NCBI GenBank assembly: GCA_965657335.1
Contig: CBFHOH010000001.1
Span: forward strand, 359,541 to 423,540
Length of the DNA stretch: 64,000 bases
Direction: 5' to 3'
Source: UBA4582 sp965657335
GTDB taxonomy: Bacteria > Pseudomonadota > Gammaproteobacteria > Pseudomonadales > Azotimanducaceae
A program made the position numbers and the translations under genes. Below the pieces are notes generated by a model that saw only the letters and a program-made list of their open reading frames with translations, was not told the DNA's origin and searched no databases. This document shows positions 59,574 through 64,000 of the stretch, one piece after another (position 1 is the first letter of the stretch; every line of letters begins with the position of its first letter).

Positions 59574-61700
59574 ATGAAAGCTTATAGGTTAGCCAGCTGT
59601 GCCCAGTGGAAGGGCACAGTGATTTTCATCGCAATGGTGATGGCGCATTGCATACCCCTTAATTTAGCGCAGGCCGAGACTTCCGCTTCAATTTTTGAAG
59701 AGGTGATTGTTGTGACCGGCCTCCGAGAGAAAAACCCAGATAATTTAATACAACCGGCAACGGAATCGCTTATTGCTCCTGACAGCGCAGCATTAGTAGA
59801 GCGGTTGCCAGGTGCCGCGTTAATCAATAACGGTACGCTTTCCGGCCAAGTGCAATATCGCGGCCTTTTTGGCAGTAGGGTCAGCACGAAGATTAACAAT
59901 CAAAGCTTCCATTCAGGCGGTCCAAATTTAATGGATCCGCCAATGAGCTATGCGCCGCCGACACTAATCGAATCAATTACTGTCAATCGCGGCACAAGTC
60001 CGGTGGCCTTCGGCCCTTCGTTGAGTGGTGGGGTTAACGCCGATCTGAAGGATATAAACTATGCCACAACTAGCAACTACGAGTCACAGTACGACCTGAC
60101 CGCTATCGGAAGAAGCGCCGATGAGAGCTATGCCGCGGGTGGTATTGTAGGTATCGCCAATGAAAGTTTTAAGTTGTCCGGTCTGTTTTCAATCGAAGAT
60201 GGCTCTGACCAACGATTCTCTGAAGGTGAAATAGCCAACACTTTCCATCACCGACGGGTTTATGGTTTGACAGGCGGCTATAAAACAGATCTCAGCGAGC
60301 TAACGCTATCGGCTCGTCGTCATGAGACTGACCCTACAGGAAACGCACCTTTTGCGATGGATATCAGTCTAATAGATTCCAACTTTTTCACTGCTAACTA
60401 TGTGCGCACTATCGGCGATGTTTTTCTTAAGTTAGATTTTGGTTATACAGACGTTTATCACGAAATGAATAATTATGCGTTTAGAGGTGCGCCAGCTTCT
60501 ATGATGCGCTATCGAGAAACGCAAGCGTCAGCTAAAACGAATAGCCTTGCATTTTCGCTGCTGTTTGACGTTGCCGCCGCTTCGGTTGAGATCGGTGTTG
60601 ACCATAGTGGCGCCGACATGGACGTGACGATTTCTAATCCAAGAAACACAAGTTTTTTTATCAACAGTTTGCCCAATATTAATGTCGGTCGAACCGGTCT
60701 CTATGCCAATGTGCAGAACATGGTTACATCTTGGCATTATTCCCTTGGTGCCCGATTTGATAGTCATGATTCAAGCAGCGCAGATGCTGCTTTTGGCAGT
60801 GCTTTTCCTGGCATGGCTCAGAATTTGGCGAACGCGTACAATGCCACAAATCGAAACTGGGACGATAAAACTGTAGATCTGGTGGCTCGATTCTGGAAAA
60901 AGCAGGAATCACTGACATGGCGATTTACTCTTGCAAGAAAGAATCGAGCGCCCGGGTTTCTTGAACGGTATGCCTGGTTACCAACGCCAGCGAGTGCTGG
61001 CCTGGCTGACGGGAACACCTATGTAGGCGAGCGCGGCATCAAGCCGGAGACGCTAAATGTTCTGGAGGCAGGCCTAGACTATGAAGGCAATAGGGTCTGG
61101 TTAAGACCTACGTTCTATTTTCAGCAGATTAATGACTACATACAGGGTGTACCTTTCGACGGTACGCCGAGTGTCATCGATCACCCGGTGGAGATGGTTT
61201 CCTCTGCGAATGGCGATACTACGCCGCTCAAGTTCGCGAATGTTGATGCGAGAATATACGGTTTTGATACGGATTATGGCTATCGCTTTAACGAAGATTG
61301 GCGCGTTGAAGGTGTTGTATCAATTGTGCGAGGGGAGCGTCGCGACATAGATGACAATCTTTATCGCGTATCGCCGGACAAGGTTTCAATGTCTCTCGTC
61401 TATGATCAGGCTGCGTGGTCAGCGACGGCAGAAACAGTGCTAATAAGCAGGCAGCATCATGTGTCTGACACAAATAGCGAGGCAGAAACCGGCGGACATG
61501 GTCTCCTCAATTTTTATGGCACCTTGAGAGTGAGCCCGCGGGTGACGCTATCAGCAGGCCTTGAAAATGTGCTCGACAAAAACTATGCGAACCACTTAAC
61601 GGGATACAATCGAGTGAGTAACTCCGATGTTGCCCTTGGCACGCGCATTCCTGGCGTGGGTAGGAACCTGCACTTCCGAATTCACGTGACAGGTATTTAG
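59574..61700 (+). CDS. TonB-dependent outer-membrane receptor, probable copper (OprC/NosA) type
   Basis: This 708-residue receptor has a signal (cleavage near AQAETS) and a short TonB-box-like EEVIVVTG. A plug domain follows to about residue 160 (VERLPGAALINNGTLSGQVQYRGLFGSRVSTKINNQ, GPNLMDPPMSYAPPTLIESITVNRGTSPVAFG). The barrel ends in FRIHVTGI. The plug resembles OprC/NosA-type copper receptors (MDPPMSYAPP). Together with the upstream DUF2946-like gene and the FNR box, this fits copper uptake under low oxygen, as for copper-dependent respiratory enzymes. The metal specificity is inference. The stop overlaps the antisense stop of the next gene. Confidence 0.88.
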   Translation: MKAYRLASCAQWKGTVIFIAMVMAHCIPLNLAQAETSASIFEEVIVVTGLREKNPDNLIQPATESLIAPDSAALVERLPGAALINNGTLSGQVQYRGLFGSRVSTKINNQSFHSGGPNLMDPPMSYAPPTLIESITVNRGTSPVAFGPSLSGGVNADLKDINYATTSNYESQYDLTAIGRSADESYAAGGIVGIANESFKLSGLFSIEDGSDQRFSEGEIANTFHHRRVYGLTGGYKTDLSELTLSARRHETDPTGNAPFAMDISLIDSNFFTANYVRTIGDVFLKLDFGYTDVYHEMNNYAFRGAPASMMRYRETQASAKTNSLAFSLLFDVAAASVEIGVDHSGADMDVTISNPRNTSFFINSLPNINVGRTGLYANVQNMVTSWHYSLGARFDSHDSSSADAAFGSAFPGMAQNLANAYNATNRNWDDKTVDLVARFWKKQESLTWRFTLARKNRAPGFLERYAWLPTPASAGLADGNTYVGERGIKPETLNVLEAGLDYEGNRVWLRPTFYFQQINDYIQGVPFDGTPSVIDHPVEMVSSANGDTTPLKFANVDARIYGFDTDYGYRFNEDWRVEGVVSIVRGERRDIDDNLYRVSPDKVSMSLVYDQAAWSATAETVLISRQHHVSDTNSEAETGGHGLLNFYGTLRVSPRVTLSAGLENVLDKNYANHLTGYNRVSNSDVALGTRIPGVGRNLHFRIHVTGI

Positions 61701-62674
61701 GTCTGGTCCGTCGTTAATACAACTCGACCGAAGGCTTGTCTTGATTCGATATGGGCGTGGGCAGCCGCTGCTTCTGAAAGGTGGTAGTGGCTGTCGATGA
61801 CGACCTTCAGTTCTCCGTTTCCAACTTCCTCGATAAGGCGTTGTACGTTTGCCCTTGCCCTGACGCCATTCAAGGCAAGTTCTGCGCCTTGAAAGTAACT
61901 AACGTAGGTTTTATTTTGACCTGCCATTTTTTGAAAGTTGGGTTGATAGGTGTCTCGCCCGACGCCACCCATCGCCACAATGCGCCCGCGGTAAGCAGCA
62001 CAGCTCAGACTTTTTTCTAGATTCTTGCCGCCAACGGAGTCGACAATTAGCTCCGGTCCTTTACCTCCTGTTAATTCGCGCGCGGCCTGTTCGAAATCGA
62101 CTTCTGTATAATTAATACCGTGATCAAGACCATAAGCTTTAAGTTTCTCAAGTCGTGACGCAGAAGACGCGGTTGCAATAACCGTTGCGCCCGCGCGTTT
62201 TGCCAGCTGAATACCGGCAAGACCGGTACCACTCGCGCCTGCATGAATGAGCACGGTCTCTCCGGCTTGTAGTTTGCCAAACTCAAATAACGAATCGTCA
62301 GCAGTGCCGAAGGGAATAGGAATACAAGCGCCGACGTCATAGGGCATATCATCTGGTATCGGCCATGCCGATCGCGAGTTCACCGATCTCAGGCTGGCAT
62401 GCGAACCGCCGTTGTCTGCGGTTGTCACCCTTTGGCCAACAAACCTGTCGGTCACAGCATCGCCAATCTCGATAATGACGCCTGCGGCAAGATAGCCACC
62501 ACAATACGGAGCAGGTCCTGCTGGACCAAACCCTCTGGCCAGCACATCACCGCCTTCAATGCTTACCGCGTGAACCTCTACGAGCACATCCCGTGGACCT
62601 ACCTTTGGATCTTCAACTTCTTCGTATTTAAGTACTTCGGGGGTACCACCTTCGTAATAGACAGCAGCTTTCAT
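61697..62674 (-). CDS. Quinone oxidoreductase/zinc-independent MDR family protein
   Basis: From ATG 62674, behind AGGA, the product has 325 residues. It is an MDR-type oxidoreductase without zinc ligands: KAAVYYEGGTPEVLKYEEVEDPKVGPRDVLVEVHAVSI, and the cofactor motif HAGASGTGLAGIQLAKRAGATVIATASS. GKGPELIVDSVGGKNLEKSL follows. Family members reduce quinones or enoyl-type substrates with NADPH. The stop codon overlaps the stop of the TonB receptor on the other strand (TTAG). Substrate unknown. Confidence 0.9.
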   Translation of the reverse strand: MKAAVYYEGGTPEVLKYEEVEDPKVGPRDVLVEVHAVSIEGGDVLARGFGPAGPAPYCGGYLAAGVIIEIGDAVTDRFVGQRVTTADNGGSHASLRSVNSRSAWPIPDDMPYDVGACIPIPFGTADDSLFEFGKLQAGETVLIHAGASGTGLAGIQLAKRAGATVIATASSASRLEKLKAYGLDHGINYTEVDFEQAARELTGGKGPELIVDSVGGKNLEKSLSCAAYRGRIVAMGGVGRDTYQPNFQKMAGQNKTYVSYFQGAELALNGVRARANVQRLIEEVGNGELKVVIDSHYHLSEAAAAHAHIESRQAFGRVVLTTDQT

Positions 62675-63126
62675 TTTGAAAATCCTGTGTGTTTGGTTGG
62701 ACTGAGAATACGACTGAGTCGTGGCTGTGTCTAATAAAAAAAAGGGATGACCACATCGGGCCAATATTCATAAATACCGTTTCGATTAGGCTTACCGATG
62801 CTGTTAGTGGAGGGCTGGGTGCTAGTATTCGACGTTAACTGGTAACAAATTAGCTGGGGGAGCGAGCAGAAAATTGTCTGCTTAAAAGATATCTGACGAC
62901 GACAGAATGGCAATTATGTTTAATAGCGTGATAGATTACCGGAGGAGTGTCTAACGTTATTTGCGATAGGGCTCGCCCATCATAAAAGTAGGGCATATCA
63001 AGTATTTCTGATTTGGCGCTGTATGTTGCTGAGGTCTCAGGAAAACCGGTATTGTTAACTTAAGTTCCTTTAGCGCATTAGAAATTGAACGCTTGCACAA
63101 GCACTAGTATCAGCGGGGGAAGCACC
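62675..63126. other. Intergenic stretch, one small hairpin, no gene seen
   Basis: About 450 bp separate the divergent oxidoreductase and MFS genes. It holds a small hairpin AGCAGA (62865-62870) / TCTGCT (62877-62882) and an isolated GGAGGAG at 62941-62947 without an adjoining long frame. Promoters of both genes probably lie here, but no clear motif was found. Confidence 0.4.
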
Positions 63127-64000
63127 TTGAGCGAAGTCGCGGAGAAGAAAAGTTTCTGGCAGAGTAGATATACAGTAATTTTAATGTGTTTTGCTGCTAC
63201 CTTTGTTTGTTATATCGACAGGGTAAACATTTCTGTTGCTATCATTCCCATGTCGGAAGAGTTTGGGTGGGACGTCCGTACTCAGGCCGCAATTCTCTCC
63301 TCTTTCTATATTGGTTACCTAGTCATGCAAGTTTACGGTGGCAGGTTGGCCGACAAATTTGGCGGCAAGTTGGTGCTTGGTTCAGGCGTGCTGATCTGGT
63401 CATTATTTACGATCATGACGCCTTGGGCCGCCGTCTCCGGCATCGTCGGTCTTATAATGACCCGTATTGGTATGGGTTTAGGCGAGGCCGTAACATTCCC
63501 CTCTGTGTACTCGCTTATTACTCGATGGTTTCCGGCTGACGAGAAATCTAAGGCGGTGGCATTTAATGCTAGCGGTATACCGATTGGCACTGTGTTCGCT
63601 CTCGTTGTGACACCTTTGATTGTTTTGCATCTTGGTTGGGAATGGGCATTCTATTTGTTCGGCTTAGTTGGTGTTTTTTGGTTTATCGCTTGGCAAAAAC
63701 TTGTCACTACGACACCACAGGAACACCCACACATTAGTGTATTGGAGCTTCAGTATCTTGAAGAGAATGCTACCGCTTCCGGTACGGTATCAGAAAGCCC
63801 ACCCTGGGGTGGCTTTCTAAAAAATAAGGCGGTATGGGCGATTATTGTTGCCCACTTTTGTAACAACTGGACACTCTATGTAATTCTTTCTTGGTTACCG
63901 AAATATGTTAACGAGGGACTTGGTGTCAGCTTTGCCGCGGTAGGTTTGATTGCCATGTTGCCGCATATTACATCGTTTTTCTGCTTGAATATTGCGGGCA
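63127..64000 (+). CDS. MFS transporter, ACS (anion:cation symporter)-like, truncated by window edge
   Basis: A frame of 291 residues runs from TTG 63127 (GGGGGAAG ribosome-binding site) to the window end. It begins SEVAEKKSFWQSRYTVILMCFAATFVCYIDRVNISVAIIPMSEEF, the first helix plus the DRVNISVAI motif of the anion:cation symporter group. GGRLADKFGGKLVLGSGVLIWSLFTIMTPWAA, RIGMGLGEAVTFPSVYSLITRWFP and ASGIPIGTVFAL follow. ACS members import organic acids such as hexuronates, phthalate or tartrate. The real start could be a later codon, but the long frame and ribosome-binding site support TTG. Confidence 0.88.
   Translation, partial: MSEVAEKKSFWQSRYTVILMCFAATFVCYIDRVNISVAIIPMSEEFGWDVRTQAAILSSFYIGYLVMQVYGGRLADKFGGKLVLGSGVLIWSLFTIMTPWAAVSGIVGLIMTRIGMGLGEAVTFPSVYSLITRWFPADEKSKAVAFNASGIPIGTVFALVVTPLIVLHLGWEWAFYLFGLVGVFWFIAWQKLVTTTPQEHPHISVLELQYLEENATASGTVSESPPWGGFLKNKAVWAIIVAHFCNNWTLYVILSWLPKYVNEGLGVSFAAVGLIAMLPHITSFFCLNIAG

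Noticed and set aside
1..64000. CRISPR array, tRNA, rRNA, IS element or prophage
   Set aside because: No regularly spaced repeats, cloverleaf-like segments, transposase or phage structural genes were seen.

Overview
The window reads as a chromosomal segment of a free-living, probably marine, aerobic gammaproteobacterium. The housekeeping anchors are an HrpB-type helicase, a YchJ/SEC-C protein, an OsmC protein and a HiPIP. Around them lies an unusually dense set of catabolic enzymes for lipophilic substrates: two CYP153-type P450s, two phytanoyl-CoA-dioxygenase-like proteins, two crotonases, three LLM flavin monooxygenase-like proteins, four GST-like proteins, a Rieske oxygenase, an HCCA-isomerase-like protein, a nitroreductase and a single-chain acyl-CoA carboxylase. 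The species cannot be named from sequence alone. No rRNA, tRNA, CRISPR array, insertion sequence or prophage was seen.

Layout. 1-3.2 kb: end of an unknown gene, a crotonase lacking both catalytic glutamates, a nitroreductase and an exported zinc deacylase. 3.4-8.4 kb: a stress or membrane type group (small membrane protein, HiPIP, SDR, DUF6435-like protein, FAD oxidoreductase, lipocalin, exported protein, DedA), followed by an HtaA-domain protein. 9.6-17.1 kb: a PhyH dioxygenase converging on a CYP153 P450 across a clear hairpin, then a minus-strand run (beta-lactamase-fold hydrolase, SDR, HCCA-isomerase-like, YkgJ-like, amidase). 17.4-22.9 kb: a 1142-residue acyl-CoA carboxylase behind a strong palindrome, then an Atm1-type ABC exporter. 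22.9-32.7 kb: LLM, Ldh-type and zinc ADH genes on minus, then PhyH, a gene remnant, PPOX, enoyl-CoA hydratase, OsmC, HrpB and YchJ on plus.

32.7-43.3 kb: a CBS protein behind a perfect FNR/ANR box, a GST, an SMP-30/TetR pair, a Rieske oxygenase, a YdhR-like protein, the DUF1800/DUF1501 pair, an exported amidohydrolase and an LLM enzyme. 43.4-50.4 kb: small protein, SDR, second CYP153 and GPH-type transporter, then an LLM-GST operon divergent from a TetR regulator made of two fused TetR units, with a duplicated operator-like repeat between them. 50.4-58.7 kb: a hypothetical protein, aminotransferase, uracil-DNA-glycosylase-like protein, two GSTs, a class II aldolase, NhaC antiporter, exported PPOX protein and cyclophilin lipoprotein. 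58.9-64 kb: a DUF2946-like protein and a TonB receptor of probable copper type behind a second perfect FNR/ANR box, a quinone-oxidoreductase-like protein and a truncated MFS transporter.

The genes suggest terminal hydroxylation of alkyl chains (CYP153), oxidation by SDR/ADH enzymes, CoA-thioester processing (hydratases, acyl-CoA carboxylase) and detoxification by GSTs. The individual substrates cannot be read from the sequence. The most distinctive features are the tandem TetR with its two-copy operator, the two FNR/ANR boxes, and the palindrome in front of the carboxylase.
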